From Leptodactylus fallax (lineage: Eukaryota > Chordata > Amphibia > Anura > Leptodactylidae): DNA of 64,000 bases. Positions 63,922-64,000 of the stretch are shown here, piece by piece. The translations under genes and the position numbers were made by a program. Within the stretch, counting starts at the first letter, position 1; the number at the start of each line of letters is the position of its first letter. The stretch is taken from assembly GCA_947044405.1 (NCBI GenBank), contig CAMRHE010000648.1, positions 124,001-188,000 on the forward strand, given 5' to 3'. Below the pieces are notes generated by a model. The model was given only the letters and a program-made list of their open reading frames with translations, ran no database searches and was not told the DNA's origin.

Positions 63922-64000
63922 CACATGTGGACAAAATTGTTGGTACCCCTCATTTAATGAAAGAAAAACCCACAATGGTCACAGAAATAACTTGAATCTG
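63922..64000. mobile_element. terminus of another Tc1-like element (cut by window end)
   Basis: TA at 63920-63921 is followed by CACATGTGGACAAAATTGTT and ggtacccctcatttaatg, a terminus I recognise from Tc1-like elements of fish and frogs. The rest is outside the window. Confidence 0.6.

Noticed and set aside
1..64000. CRISPR arrays, operons, ribosome binding sites and bacterial-type terminators
   Set aside because: The sequence is vertebrate genomic DNA with spliced genes; the tandem array at 62-64 kb has no unique spacers.

Overview
This window is vertebrate genomic DNA, and I infer a frog or toad (Anura). Two ordinary single-copy vertebrate genes with many exons lie tail to tail among dense transposon-derived sequence. 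Glutathione synthetase (GSS, plus strand) enters from the left with its 5' exons missing; seven 3' exons are present at 3938-10136 and encode the last 271 residues. Cytosolic acetyl-CoA synthetase (ACSS2, minus strand) is complete: 18 coding exons run from an ATG at 61372 to a stop at 22256. All junctions are GT-AG and in phase, giving 679 residues. The tail-to-tail GSS/ACSS2 pair is also found in mammals. The anuran inference rests on the repeat content: T2-type TTAA elements, a DIRS element, and several hairpin elements that I know from frog genomes.

Layout. 1-840: 3' part of a LINE reverse-transcriptase frame (minus). 850-3937: no exon seen. 3938-10136: GSS. 10137-22255: intergenic space between the two 3' ends, with MITEs (short inverted-repeat elements) and a decayed L1-like ORF2 tail at about 19.6-20.5 kb. 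22256-61372: ACSS2. Its 16.7-kb intron 7 (32325-49067) holds a 5.9-kb DIRS retrotransposon (32827-38731), three large hairpins (39.9-44.65 kb), a SINE-like repeat, and a Tc1 element with an open transposase frame (46268-47914). Intron 12 holds a second element with an open frame, a DD38E Tc1-like transposon (28989-30615). 61.78-62.13 kb: GC-rich stretch that may be the ACSS2 promoter. 62.2-63.9 kb: minisatellite. 63922-64000: start of another Tc1-like element.

The two host enzymes act in separate pathways. GSS ligates glycine to gamma-glutamylcysteine with ATP. ACSS2 makes acetyl-CoA from acetate in cytosol and nucleus. Their adjacency is old synteny, not an operon. Beyond the genes, the most informative content is the mobile elements: two Tc1-superfamily copies with intact reading frames and near-identical inverted repeats, a DIRS copy that keeps its internal complementary region although its genes have decayed, and hairpin retroelement fragments, one with a 16-bp target duplication and two others with hammerhead-like motifs. 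All family assignments come from reading translated sequence; no database search was run.
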